64,000 bases of DNA, from NCBI GenBank assembly GCA_028274465.1, contig CM051456.1, positions 86,104,753 through 86,168,752 on the forward strand, given 5' to 3'. The notes under the pieces are model-generated. The model saw only the letters and a list, made by a program, of their open reading frames with translations. It had not been told where the DNA came from and ran no database searches. This stretch comes from Plantago ovata. Its lineage: Eukaryota; Streptophyta; Magnoliopsida; Lamiales; Plantaginaceae. This document shows positions 11,103-23,418 of the stretch, piece after piece. Within the stretch, counting starts at the first letter, position 1, and each line of letters starts with the position of its first letter. Both the position numbers and the translations under genes were made by a program.

Positions 11103-11644
11103 ATACGTAAGAGGAAGGCACGAGGACCAAGGGCGACCACCCATGATCGCTCCCTGTGGGACCCGTCTTCCAGATTACTTCATGGGACCCGAAAAGTCTA
11201 TATTTCCCTCTCAACCCTAGCCAAGATGTTTGGGCCAAAGCCCATGGACCTCCTTAATGGGCTTGGGCCTAAGGAGGCTTCAATCTCGTCCGGACACTTG
11301 TCACGATCCTACATGGAGTGACATTAAAATACTACGAGTATATAAATGACTCATTCATTACCCAGCGGGTAAGCATTAATACCTCTCACCTACCACTCAC
11401 CCACCACATTTACTACTCGTAGGGAAGCCTCACAACTCCCTACACGTAAAGTCGTCTCTCCGATTTGATCCTCGACAAACCGGGCACGAAGTAATAACCC
11501 CCCCTCCAGTCTATTTCAGGTACGAGGAAGCTACAAGAAGGTTCCTTATCATTTTAAGAGGAACACTACACGAAGAAGACCTAGAATAGCTTATTGTGAC
11601 GATCCACTGCGAACTTAGAAAGAAGTACGAATTACCCTTCAACA
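11103..11644 (+). repeat. Element B 5' LTR, right fragment
   Basis: Continues the LTR interrupted at 101 and matches 55677..56219 of the 3' LTR. It contains a TATA box TATATAAA at 11339..11346 (55907..55914 in the 3' LTR), followed by a C-rich leader. It ends CCTTCAACA at the primer-binding site. Confidence 0.9.
11339..11346 (+). promoter_or_regulatory. TATA box of the element B LTR
   Basis: TATATAAA, conserved in both LTR copies of B (the other at 55907..55914), in a suitable place for an LTR promoter. The transcription start is inferred, not seen. Confidence 0.55.
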
Positions 11645-11646
11645 TT

Positions 11647-11663
11647 TGGCGCCGTCTGTGGGA
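11647..11663 (+). other. Element B primer-binding site
   Basis: TGGCGCCGTCTGTGGGA lies 2 bp after the LTR end. The first nine bases match the tRNA-Asp end used by A, C and D; the remainder differs, so the primer tRNA is unsure. This form is common in Tat-lineage elements. Confidence 0.7.
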
Positions 11664-11732
11664 AACGACACTAAAGGTCATTCCTAGCCCTGCTGGTTGA
11701 GCCAAGTACTCTCCTCGTGACACTTCACGAAG

Positions 11733-13659
11733 ATGCCTCCTAGAAGAAGCAACCGTCTTGCTAATGCACCACCCAGGAATCCTCCTCGTCCGAGGGGCCG
11801 TCCCCTTCAAATGGTCGAGGAGGAGGAAGGGCAGCTGCTCCAAGGGCACCAAGAAATAACAATGTTGCGAGGAACCAAGATTATACGGAGGGGGCATTTA
11901 CCAATGTCTCTAACTCCCAAGAAGAGAGATCAGGGGAAAATAATCCGCAAGGAGTCCCGGTTGGGAGTTCCTATAGAGCGTTGAGAGTCACAAACAACGT
12001 CGCGTCGAGAGGGCAGCCTCCTCAAGTAGCAATTAATCCACCTCCCGTAGCAGTGAATCCTCCTCAACCGGCTGCATTGAACTTCACCCTTCTTAATGGA
12101 CGTGTAGTCCGACCATCAGATTTCGGGATGGGCGAAACTCAATACGGCTTGTTCCTTCTTACTTTGCAAGGATATGTAGGGGATAACGAGGCTGCTAGAG
12201 TTAACGCTGAACTCCAAGCTCGAGGAGTACCACAAGTACAGGAGCAACCTTGTGACAATTTGGTTGCCCCTCGTAAATCCCAAGGAAGAGCACCAGTAGT
12301 GCAAGATGAAGCACATTCAAGAGCCAACACAAGGCCAATTCAATCCAGACTTGGACCTTCAAGAGTCCAATCAAGATCGGGACCACAAGGTGCCTCGGAT
12401 GATTTGAGGGATTTGATTGATAGAAGGATACGCGCATCATTGCAAACCGTGGCTGAACAAGAAAATCGAGCTCAGGTGGTCGCTAAACCACCCGCTCTCC
12501 CCAACCAAATCACGCCCAACCAAGTAACTCCTCAGAACCAACCCGAAGCGGTGGCGGAAAACAATGCCTTGAGAACCGTAACTGAGGTAACCCCCTTGAT
12601 CGACCCGATCAGAGGGAGGAGGCTCACTCTGGAGGAACTCAACGCAAGGAAATCCGCACTTGATTCTCAGATAGAGACCCTATGGGGAACCGTCCAAGAA
12701 AAAGAGCAAGACCAAGACCCAAGCCCGTTGTGCGACGAGATAAGGAGCCACCAGGCCAAAATCGAAAGAGGCTTCCCCACTTTCGAAAGTTATGATGGGA
12801 CAAGTTGTCCGAAGGACTACTTGGTAAGATTTGGCACGAAAATTGATGCTTATGGCCACGATTCGAGGACCAAGGCACTACTCTTCCCGGCTAACCTCTC
12901 CGAAGAGGCCATGAAATGGTGGTCGCGCCTTCCTCATCGCTCAATCAAGTCATATAGAGATCTCTGCAAGGAATTCTCTAAGCGATTCGAGAAGGTCATG
13001 AACACCAAGAGAAGAGTGAGGTACTTGGCCGAAATTGTTCAGAAAAACAATGAAGACTTGAGGGACTTCATCAATCGCTTTCATGAAGCAGCCATCCAAG
13101 TCGAAGATCATACGATCAATGAGAGAAAAGAATACTCGTATGGTAACACTACCAACATCAAGTTCCAAGAGGTGCTCTCAGCATCGTGTGTAGAGAATGA
13201 AGCACAACTGGCAAAAGTTTGCAAGGATTTCCTCGAGGCAGAGGAATTCCAAAAAACAGTCACGGTAAGAACCAATCCTCCCAAGGAAAAAGGGAAGGAG
13301 AAAGAAAAAGAGAAGGAGTACCCTCCTCTCCCACAAAATCCCGGAAAGCAAAGAAAAGATCAAAAACATGGTTTGATTAGAGAGGGTCACTCGAGGAACA
13401 ATTTTCGGGACAAGAGGTCTCCTCCTAGGAGGTCTCCTCCTAGGAGGTCACCTCCAAGGCGATATAGAAACTACACGGACTTAAATAGGCCAAGATCCGA
13501 CATCTTGAACTATATAGTCTCGAGGAAGCTAGACGTCTCCTGGCCACCCCAATTCAAGAAAACCAAAAGAACAAGAGTTCGGAGAAATTTTGTCAGTTTC
13601 ACAAGGGGAAGGGGCATACCTCTGATGAGTGCGTCGAGCTCAAGAATGAAATCGAGAGG
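11733..13659 (+). pseudogene. Element B gag, frameshifted
   Basis: The start at 11733 (MPPRRSNRLANAPP) fits the basic N-terminus of Tat gags. The frame shifts near 11835, then stays open from about 11840 to past 13560 (the frame that stops at 13661). A gag domain lies in the middle (GFPTFESYDGTSCPKDYL, AMKWWSRLPHRSIKSYRDLCKEF, LRDFINRFHEA). A basic linker has three direct RRSPP repeats (13411..13460) that suggest RNA binding. A second frameshift near 13585 moves the knuckle-like FCQFHKGKGHTSDEC segment into the protease frame. Inactive. Confidence 0.82.
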
Positions 13660-14442
13660 ATGATACGTAATGGACAGTTGGTTAACTACATCCGTAAAGA
13701 AGAACCTCTGGCGAACTTACCTCCGCCACCTCAAGGAGGGATCGAGCACCACTTCCAAGGGAACCCTTATGATGATGATATTCATAATTACAACAATTAT
13801 GAAAACCGTCCCGTGAATGGAAGCATCCACACTCTTACAATTGCTGGAGGACCCGCGGGAGGCGACACTCGAAATCAGAGGGAGATCACAACTGATAATC
13901 TCAGAGTCCGGGATGTGAAGTATGCCCAAGCCGCACGACCAGGAACCAACGTCATCTCTTTTGATGATAGAGAGATACCTCTGAGGCATGCCGGAAGAGG
14001 AAACATCTATGACCCATGTGTCCCGCTAGTAGTTTCCCTTGATGTTCAATCCTACAAGTTAGGAAGGATCCTCGTCGACACCGGATGTTCGGCTAACTTG
14101 ATCTTTACAGGAACCTTGAAGAGGATGCAAATGAATCCATGAGAAGGGCTCAAAGAAGTGAGGAGTGCCCTGGTAGGCTTTGGAGGACATCCTATCATGC
14201 CACTCGGAATGATAAACTTGATGGTATCAATGGGAAGTGCTCCTTGGCGAGTAGCTCAACATGTTCCCTTTGTGGTCGTCGATATGCCCTTTGATTACTT
14301 CGCAGTCTTGGGTCGACGCGGCCTCTCTCAATTCCGAGCCGTAGTGTCTACAGTCCACAACAAGCTGAAGTTCCCCACTCCATTGGGAGTTGAACAAGAA
14401 GTAGGAGACATAAGAGAGGCATGGGAATTCTATAGCATGTAA
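13660..14442 (+). pseudogene. Element B protease
   Basis: Retropepsin-like aspartic protease. The catalytic motif is VDTGCSANLIF, with the upstream Tat-type segment VISFDDREIPLRHAGRGNIYDPCVPLVV. A TGA at 14140..14142 cuts the frame, which then continues open (VGFGGHPIMPLGMINLMVS, VVVDMPFDYFAVLGR) to a TAA at 14440. The frame to RT continues beyond. Inactive. Confidence 0.82.
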
Positions 14443-15392
14443 GCTAAGTTCACTTCCAGGGTTGCCATCGGAGAGCCCAACCCGGGTCAATCACTCAAAG
14501 AGCAGCCTCTTGTTCACAACGCTCCTTATCATTTCTATACAGTTCGGCGAGTTAAGAAAAAATCAAAAAAGCCAAGACCGTCACTTAGACGAAGAAAAGC
14601 AAGTCAAAACAAAGAGAAGGATACCCTGGTAGGAGTTATCAAAGAGCTCGAGGAGTATCAAATTATACCCCCAATACCACCCTCTTCCAAGAAGAAGAAA
14701 TTCTTCGAGGAAAACAAGATTGAAGCAAGAGAAACTCTCGAAGAAATCCAAATTGTCGAAGGAAGTGCCGACAAGGTTACAAAAATTGGTACCGAGATGA
14801 CCACAGAAGTGAGGATGAAACTCATTCAATGTTTGAAAGATAACAACGATATCTTCGCGTGGAGTACCGAGGACCTCAAGGGGACCGACCCACGTGTCGC
14901 GGTTCACAGTCTGAACGTTGACCCGTCGATCACCCATATTAGAGAAAAACGAAGAGAATTCAGTGCGGAAGATAATGCCATTATTGAAGCGGAAGTCCAA
15001 AGACTGCTTAAAGCCGGTCACATCAAGGAAGTAATATGGTCATCGTGGAGAAGGGGCCCGGGAAGTGGAGAATGTGCAACAACTTCACAAGACTCAATAA
15101 GTTTTGCCCGAAGGATCCCTACCCGCTCCCCCGGATCGACCAGCTAGTCGATTCCATTGCTAGATGCGCTCTCTTGATTTTCATGGATGCATACCAAGGA
15201 TTCTACCAAGTCAAAATGGCTAAGGATGATGTACCAAAGACCGCCTTCTTCGCAAACGGCAATGTGTATTGCTTCAACGTGATGCCTTTCGGCCTCAAAA
15301 ATGCCGGAGCGACCTAACAAAGGCTGGTCCACAAGATGTTCAAAGAAGATCTGGGTAAAACAATGGAAGTATATGTTGATGATATACTTGTC
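14443..15392 (+). pseudogene. Element B reverse transcriptase, N-terminal part
   Basis: A Lys/Glu-rich linker (14550..14790) leads to the RT. Segments DIFAWSTEDLKGTDP, GPGKWRMCNNFTRLNKFCPKDPYPLP, FMDAYQGFYQVKM and the catalytic YVDD (about 15372..15383) are readable. Sequence equivalent to about nine residues (the usual region before VVIVEKG) is missing near 15033, with a frame change, and a TAA at 15315..15317 replaces the Tyr codon usual at that place. The gene is then cut by element C at 15393..15397. The rest is at 46928. Confidence 0.85.
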
Positions 15393-15397
15393 AAGAG

Positions 15398-16653
15398 TGA
15401 TGAATGTGTAGTTTACACTTTCATTTAAGACTTTTTCAACTATTTTAGCTATCATCTATGTTAATTTAGCTATATTTTAGTGCATTTTATTAGAATAGTG
15501 TCACGTTTCCCTTTAGTCTTTATTTTACAGGTTTTGGTTGAAAAACGAGAATTTCCGGGCAATTATATTGAAGTAGACAAGGAATTGGTGTTCCAGAAGC
15601 CTAATTGGAGTATCTGAAGGTTTCAAGATAGGATTTGAAGTCTAGGGGTCAAATCTGGAGGTTAGAAGGCCACTAGAAGTCAAAAACCGAGTCCGAAAAA
15701 GGGAAGAAATCCAAAAACGCGTCGAAAACGCGTATCTGGCCGAGTTTTACACCCGGGAGAATCGCCCGGGATGTGGGGCGAATCGCCCCACACCAGGCGA
15801 ATCGCCTGGTGTGTGGGGCCCTTCGCCCCACACAATTCGTAGCCTACATATAGTTGCTTAGTTTTTCTCCGTTTTTCATACTTTTCCAGACCTTTTCTCT
15901 CACCTTTCTCTGTAGTTTTAGGTAGGAACTTCCCAGAGCCTGTTCTGGGGGTTCTTAGCTTAGGAGATACTTTTTCATAGCAGTTTGGAGCTTGTAATAT
16001 CGCGATTCTTCGAAGATTGACAACCTTCGGTAACATTGTATCTTATAGTTTTTTCTACTTATTTTTATATATCTTTCAACATGTTTTCTTCTATGATTTC
16101 TGTTGATTGCATGAAAACTATGAGTAGCTAAACTTCTCGTTGGTGATAGTATGTGAATTCTTAGCGAAGGGTTAATAATTATGCTAATGGCTATATCGCG
16201 CATTATACTCCGTGTTATTGCTTTATTTCTTTGATCTATCTAAATCTCTATTTTCGTATTGTTGATTAATTATTGCACACAATTGGACAATTCATTGGTC
16301 TTTGACCTATCTAAATCCATATCTTCGTAGTGTTTGATAATTACAACTGGACAATTCATTGATCAAAGATCTCCATGCAAAACCGAGGAATTTATGCATG
16401 ATTATTAACCCGTTATGCTTTGAAGGACCATACTATCACCAATCTCCATTATCTGTTAAGAAAAACCTTTGCTAAACCGTCTGCTATTTTATATTCTAAA
16501 TTAGATTAGATAAAGCTAGTTATAGTCCTTAGAGATCGACACTCGAGGTTATTCTACTACTACACTACGGTTTTCGTTGTAGTTGTGAATTGCCTTTGGC
16601 TAAATAACAAATTTATTTGATACGTTGGAACACGACATCCACGCGTTGCATCA
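15398..16653 (+). repeat. Element C 5' LTR
   Basis: 1256 bp, starting TGATGAATGTGTAG and ending CGCGTTGCATCA before the primer site. Close to the 3' LTR pieces (28663..29807 and 46812..46922). A palindrome array is at 15751..15832, just before a short AT-rich promoter-like stretch (15843..15855). Confidence 0.92.
15751..15832. repeat. GC-rich palindrome array in the C LTR
   Basis: Units include TGGGGCGAATCGCCCCA, CACCAGGCG-AAT-CGCCTGGTG and TGTGGGGCCCTTCGCCCCACA. Loops are mostly AAT. The first unit has one arm mismatch (GGGAG against CGCCC), repaired in the 3' LTR copy at 29017..29034. Confidence 0.83.
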
Positions 16654-16656
16654 AAT

Positions 16657-16674
16657 TGGCGCCGTTGCCGGGGA
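16657..16674 (+). other. Element C primer-binding site (tRNA-Asp)
   Basis: TGGCGCCGTTGCCGGGGA, identical to that of A, D1 and D2, 3 bp after the LTR end. Confidence 0.9.
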
Positions 16675-16970
16675 CTATACTCCGAATTTCTGTTTAATTT
16701 GTTTATATTTTCAGCATTCAATTCCTAGTTCTAGTAGTTTTAGTTTTCCTTTTTAATCTCTATATGATACTCCTTTCCTAGTTAGTTACAGATAGGCCTG
16801 TAATCGAATCGAGCTTTTTTCGAGCAGTTCGAGCTCGACTCGAAAAAAGCTCGACTCGAAGCTCGAAAATTCGAGCTCAAACTCGGATTCGATCATAATT
16901 TATAGTTCGATATACTAAACGAGCCGAGCTCGAATATGTGTAAACTCGGCTCGTGAGCTCGTCGAACTGC

Positions 16971-17136
<166 letters not shown>

Positions 17137-17771
17137 TATTAATAAATATATATTTATATACATATACATAATATATATATATAACCCTAAACCAGTAAAC
17201 CCTTTCTTCATTTCCCCTTTTCCCCTTTTCTTCTCTAGTCTTCACACACAAGACACCATCATCGGCTCATCTCGTCGCCCCATCATCGGCTCCTCCCGTC
17301 GGCCCCATCATCGTCTCATCCCGTCGGCCCCATCATCGGCTCATCATCCCCTACCGGCTACCACCGCCACCGGCATATCGGCTCATCGCCCGTCGGCCCG
17401 TCCCCTACCGGCTACCACCGGCAACAGAAAAAGAAAGAATCCGGGCTGGTTCGTCTCAGATCTGGGTTCGTCTCCGAGGCTCCGACTCTCCACTCACCAC
17501 CCCCATTCCGATCTGCTCTGTTCTGTTCCACTCCTATCAGCAAATATTTGACTTGAGCAGACTGGTACATCTCTGCAAATTGCTTTTCTTTAATATATCT
17601 AATCAATAATCAACTCATAGTATGTGATATTTGAGCTAATTATTTGACTTGGTTTGTTTACCTTATCTTTTGTTTTATTTAGATTGGTTAGCTTGAGCAA
17701 TGTATTCTGCTGGTTCTATCTTTGTTTGTATGTTTGCTTCTAAAGTTTTTATTTTTTCTTTTAATCCTAGG

Positions 17772-20191
17772 TTGAAGTGGATGAAAATAATATATTGGAT
17801 AACAATGACGCAATGATGGAAGAAGATGAGGATGATATGGATGATGAGTTCATGACAGGTGACATAAGTTTGAATGAGGTGAATGCAATTGATGGGGTGA
17901 TAAATTTGGATGTTGATGGTGAAGCTGCTGAAGGTGAAAGTGAAGTTGAAAGAATGATGGTGAAGAAGTGAATGATGAAGATAAGGATGACTTTCAAACG
18001 AGAAAAAGAAAGAAACATTCTCCTGCGTGGGAAGATTTTCAGGAAGTTACTGAAAATGGTGTTAAAAGGCTCAGTGCATCCACTGCAAAAAGAATCTCAA
18101 GATTAATAAGACAAAAACTACAAGCTCTTTCAATAGGCACAGGGATGCTTGTATGGCTAAGAAACTACATGATCAGAAACAGAAAATGCTGAATTTTCAG
18201 CCTAAGAAATGCAAAGTTGAAATGCCTTTGATGGTGACATCAGGAAAGTATGATCATGCTAAACAGAGGGAAGCCATAGGGCATTGGATTCTTATGAATG
18301 AGAAGCCCTTTAGTGTTGTGGAGGAAGTTGGGTTCAATTTTATGATGGGCATCAATCAGCCAATGTATGAGAAATATTCCCGAGCCACTGCCAAGAAAGA
18401 TTGTTTCACTATCTATGAGCGGGAGAAGAAAAAGTTGAAATCCATGTTGAAAGGCATCAACAAAATTTCATTGACAACTGATGTGTGGAAGTCTGACCAT
18501 CAAAAGTCATTTTATATTTGTATGACTGGGCACTTCATTGATTCTGATTGGGTTTTGCAGAAGCGACTTCTCAATTTTGTTAACTTCCCTCCTCCACATT
18601 CAGGTATTCTCTTAAATTTTAAATCTATGATGTATGACCAACAAAAGTCATCTCTTGATCGTTCTTCTCAGTTTGTTTATAATTCCATTACATATGTGTT
18701 TTAGGTGTTGAAATTGCATTACAGTTGTTAATTCCATTACATATATGTTTTAGGTGCTGAAATTGCAAATGTTTTACGCAAATGTGTGTTGGATTGGGGC
18801 ATAGAGAGTAAAGTGTTCACTGTTTCTGTTGACAACGCTGGGTGTAATGATGTGGCTATTAACATAATGAGGGGTACATTTGCTAAGAGTGGGAGGTTAC
18901 CTTTAGGGGGTGCTTTATTTCATGTGCGATGTTGTGCTCATATCTTAAATTTAATAGTGCAAGATGGCTTGTCAAAGATTACTCTCATTATTCAAAAAGT
19001 GAGGGACAGTGTTAGATATTTGAATGTTTCAGAAACTCGTCTTTTGAAATTTGGAGGTATTGTGCAAGAAATGGAACTTGGTAAAAGAAAACTAATTCTT
19101 GACTGTTCGACACGTTGGAATTCCACATATGAGATGTTAACCACTGCCTATAGTGTTAGGGATGTGTTTACAGTTTATGCTCAAGTTGATGATGATTATA
19201 AATACTGTCCTAGTGAGGAAGATTGGGTCAAGGTTCAACAAGTTACTAAAATTCTTGAAGTGTTCTATGAGGCCACCCAAATGATTTTTGGATCTGACTA
19301 TCCAACTTCAAACAAATTCCTTCCTGTTATTTGGAGGATCAAAGAGGTGTTAAATGATGCAGAGAAAGATACCAATGAATTTGTGAGGGAGATGGCTAAA
19401 AAGATGAAACTGAAATTTGACAAGTACTGGGGTGAGTGTAACATGCTGATGTCTATAGCTTCTGTTTTAGATCCTAGGTGCAAAATGAGGCTAGTTGAAT
19501 TTGCATGCGACATTATTTACCCAGATCGTGTAGCCAAGGAAAGTATCCTCAAGGTTAAGAACATGTTGGCTTCTCTTTATGATGAGTATAATGTAAACCA
19601 AAAGAGTTTCCCAAATACCCAATCTAATAGGTCAACTGAAAATGATTTGTCAAACTCAAGTGCTGATGTTCCGGAGTCCTCTGGTTGGTCAAGTTTCGAT
19701 AGTTATGTGAAATCTGTTGAAAATGAGCCCCCTGAAAAATCTGAGTTGCAAGTGTATCTGGAAGACGGGGTGCATAGAATGGACAAAGGCAATAGTAATT
19801 TTGATGTTTTAGGATGGTGGAAGGACAATAGCGGCAAGTATAAGATTCTGTCAAAAATGGCCAGTGATATTTTGGCCATACCGTCAACTACTGTAGCATC
19901 AGAGGCTACTTTTAGCGCTGGAAGTAGAGTCATTGATCCTTACCATGCATCTTTAGCCCCTGATACCGTCGAGATGCTAATGTGTGGGGGGGACTGGATT
20001 CGGCGTCTACATGGAATCAAGGGACAAATAAGAAATGTAAGTAAATATTGCATTATTTTATTTTTATGTTTTTTTAATCATTATATACTGATGCAAATTT
20101 TATTTGTTCATGTTTTATTTAATTTTTTCAGCAGATTGGAGATGAAGCTGTGGAGATTACTATTCCACTTCCTGTCCAGAAGAATCAGTAA
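17772..20191 (+). pseudogene. hAT transposase, BED zinc finger / RICESLEEPER type, with introns
   Basis: A nuclear DNA-binding enzyme that excises and reinserts hAT elements. The first recognisable exon starts after an AG acceptor at 17771 and encodes an acidic N-terminus. The BED finger (CIHCKK...SSFNRHRDAC) can be read from about 18072. It follows two single-base frameshifts, near 17955 and near 18070. The catalytic region continues (SLTTDVWKS, FTVSVDNAGCNDVAI, CCAHILNLIVQDGL, STRWNSTYEML). The C-terminal dimerisation domain is WW...SKMASDILAIPSTTVASEATFSAGSRV...CGGDWIR. Introns are at 18604..18753 and 20037..20131; the stop is at 20189..20191. Length and domains fit the family; the frameshifts mean it is probably dead. 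Confidence 0.9.
18685..18766. repeat. Duplicated 3' splice-site region in the hAT transposase intron
   Basis: Two direct copies, about 45 bp apart, of a segment running attccattacatat...gttttaggtg...gaaattgca. Each contains an AG acceptor. Only the second (AG at 18752..18753) joins to the frame that follows. Confidence 0.75.
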
Positions 20192-20988
20192 AATGTAAGT
20201 CTTATGTAGTAGATATTTTTTTATAATGTGTTGAATTTATTCATTGCTTGACTTTGATCATTAATGGCAGATTATGTAGCTAATTCCCTTCTTTGTTGGT
20301 TTTCTTTTATTTTTACCCATCCAGGTATCCATGGATCCATGGAATGGAGTTGCATTTTGTTGGATATGAAGATTTAAGAGTGTGGATTGTGGAGTTTGAT
20401 GAGAACCGAGTCAAATATTGCGTTTTGTTCAATTTCAAGAGTGATGTTTAGCTGAGTTTAAACATCTAATGGAATTTGAATTTATGTTTCTGTAATTTAT
20501 CACTTATATTTGATTAGGTGGATATCTATATATTTGTTGGTCTGTACTATATATTTGCCAGCTTCATGCTCATGGCTTCTTTTCCATGTTGAATTCAGTT
20601 TGTTGGATATTGAAATTGGTGATATGGTATGTATTTCTTATATGCTAAGTTGACAGAAATTGGAACTTTGAAGAGTTGTTAACTGTTGTATTATAGTATT
20701 TTCGAGCTAACGAATCGAGCTTTTTTCGAGCTTGGTAATTTTCGAGCTCACGAGCCGAGTCGAATTCGAGCTTTATTGCGTTTCAATCGGAAAATTTTGT
20801 AAAACTTAAAGTTCGCGAGCCGAGCTCGTTTAGGAAAATGACCATCGAACTCGAACTCGAGTAAAAAATTGAAGTTCGACCGAGCTCGAGCTCGAACTCG
20901 AGCCCATGCATACAATTGGGAAACGAGCTGAGCTTTCATAAAGTTCGACTCGGCTCGGCTCCATTACAGACCTAGTTACACATAGTGT

Positions 20989-23111
20989 ATGCCACATACA
21001 CGATCTAGAGGAACACCGCTTGCTGATTCAATTGCTGAGATCGACAGAGTCTACCACCAAAGAAGGCGACTACTTCAAAGGCGTGAATTGGAGGAAATAG
21101 AGGATACCGATTTCTCTGAATCTCTACACAGTCTTTTTAAGGAAATCGACGGAATGGCAGAAGCTTGACCACTGAAAGCATGGGTTCAACCCTCCAAGGA
21201 TCGTATGAGGGGACCGGCGATTGTTCTTTCGTCTGCAACTCGAGATCTGGAAATCAAGAACCACGCATTCCAACAACTTCCGAGGTTCTATGGCTTAGCA
21301 AGGGAAGATGTGATGGGGTACTTGGACGATATCGATGATTTCATCAACCAACTCCCACGACCCGGAGCTGAAATAAGAACGGATGAGTTGAGGATGAAGG
21401 TTTTTGCTATGGGGCTTGGCGACAGAGCCAAGTCATGGTTGAGTTCTCTACCAGCAGGCTCGCTGGACACTTGGGAGAAGGTTTTTTCAGCTTTCATGGA
21501 AAAATACTTCCCTCACACCTTGACTACCGCTAAAGGCGCAAATCACTAGATTCAAACAGGACTATGATGAGACCATCTACACCGCGTTTGAGAGGTTCCA
21601 AGATCTCACGAACAAGTGCCCTCACCATGGTTTTGAGCTTTCTGACCTAGTCGAACACTTCTACAATGGACTAACATTCGAGAACCAACAAGTGGTGGAT
21701 TTCCAATGCCGAGGCAATATTTGGGAGGAAACCGCAGAAGCCGTCTGGACAGTTTTCGAAAGGCTTGCTAAGGGTTCGCAGTTCAAGGACCCAAGGGCAA
21801 TGGTTAGGAGACGTGGACCTAAAGCTCCACCGACTCAAGAAGCCCCTATGTATAGGGGGAATGGGGATCAATTCGAGTGCTTTACCAACGAATTGAAGCA
21901 AGTCCTCAAGAGCGCCACTGGAACAACTATTTCGAACGAAGTTTGCCGAATATGCAAGAACTATGGGCATGGGGCTCATATGTGTAGATCGGAGCTTGCG
22001 TATGATGATGGCAACTGGGCTCAAGGAGGCGAAGAGGAAGCCTTTGCTACGGAGTTTGGTACTCAAGAAGCTAGCTACGGACAAGATGGTAGGAATCTTC
22101 GAGGTGGATTTTGGAGAAGAGTGTTCCGAAACAATCAAGGATATGCATCGGCTAGCCAAACTTATGGCCCTAACCAAGACCGTAGTAGGCTTAACTATGG
22201 TAATGACCACTGCGAAAACCACACTCCAAAAGAGCAACCGAAGTCGAAGTCGGCTCAACTGATGGAGAACTTGCAAAAGATGGTTGATCACACCCAAAGT
22301 TTTCTCAAACTAGGGAAAGGCTTGATAGGTTGGAAGAGAGCACTAGGATTGCCCAACAAAAGATGCAAGAGTTGATCGACCGAGGAGCAAGTAGGAACAA
22401 GGCAAGCTTCCTAGCAACACTGAGAAGTTGATGTCCATTACCTTGGCGGGTGATCTACCTGTTGAAATCACCATCAAGAGGGTTGCTAAGTGCGAGTGTT
22501 GCAAGAAGGAGGAACCTCCACAGGCTAAGGAAGAAGAGAAGGACCATAGTTCTGACGAGAGTGAAGAGGAGCAAGAGGATCCCGAGCCACTCCCTCAAAG
22601 TTTCGATGTTAAGGTCAGGATTGGTGAGCTTGAGGACGTCCGTGCCACACTAGACACGGGATCCTACTCTAATGTGCTCCCTATGAATGTGTTCGAGAAG
22701 AGTAGCCTTGGAAAACTATCTGAGCATAAGGCTATTGTGCAACTGGCAGATGGATCCTTTGTGAGACCCGAGGGCGTTGTGAAGAATGTATTGGTCAAGA
22801 TTGGTGAAGCTTCTGTATACACCAATTTTGTAGTTATGCCGGCGTCTACACCTGGGACGAGGGATGTCGTTCTCTTGGGGCGAACGTTCTTGACTAAGCT
22901 ACGCTCCGTGATATACATCTACCAAAGGACTTGCACTATTGAGGTGGATGGCAAGCGACATGTGTTGCGAGCCATATCTGATCCACCTGATACTTCTCAC
23001 ACTATTAACTACTGTGGTCTTGCTGCCTATGTTCATTCTTATTCACAGGTTCGTGGCATGAGGAGAAGATCAATGAAGGGGAAGTCTAGTACCCTCAAGA
23101 AGAAGAGCTAG
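20989..23111 (+). pseudogene. Element C gag-protease, multiply frameshifted
   Basis: Particle protein plus protease, related to the intact gene at 39732. Start at ATG 20989 (MPHTRSRGTPLAD), 7 bp after the hAT target duplication. An in-frame TGA is at 21166. The gag domain is at 21205..21549 (LEIKNHAFQQLPRFYG, GLGDRAKSWLSSLPAGSL), then a frameshift near 21535 and continuation to 22375 with a CCHC knuckle (CRICKNYGHGAHMC) at about 21943. Further frameshifts occur near 22310 and 22395. The protease (22428..23111) shows LDTGSYSNVLPMNVFE and VVLLGRTFL. No RT follows. Confidence 0.85.
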
Positions 23112-23154
23112 GCGCAGACAGGAGTCGAGTCAAAGACTTTAAACAATGGCGCTA

Positions 23155-23172
23155 TCCGGGAGGCAACCCGGA
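23155..23172 (+). other. Conserved AGGCAA-loop hairpin after gag-pro, element C
   Basis: TCCGGG-AGGCAA-CCCGGA, 44 bp past the gag-pro stop. The D copies (33705..33722 and 42089..42106) read CTCGGG-AGGCAA-CCCGAG: loop and inner stem unchanged, two outer pairs swapped with pairing kept. Upstream context (gtcgag...gactttaaac) is also conserved. Confidence 0.75.
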
Positions 23173-23351
23173 GTTTTTATCGCCTTCTTTACTGCTTTTT
23201 TGCATGCATTCATTCTTGAACAATTTGCTTTTCATATGTGAATTTGTTCGTGTCTGTGTCCTATGTGCTTATGTTATGTTTGAGTGAGATTTTTCGAGTG
23301 TTTTGTGAGAAAAATCATTTTCGGAGACTTAAAAACCGCATTTTTTCGAAA

Positions 23352-23418
23352 AGTTCGTCTCCCCGCCTCAGGAGGTGGGGGGCGAATCGCCCCCAATGGG
23401 GGTGAATCGCCCCACGAG
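23352..23418. repeat. GC-rich palindrome array of element C, left part
   Basis: Contains GGGGGGCGAATCGCCCCC and GGGGGTGAATCGCCCC. The array is cut at 23418 by the short hAT and resumes at 25430..25525, with GGGGCGATTCGCCCC and several CGCG-rich units. Confidence 0.8.
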
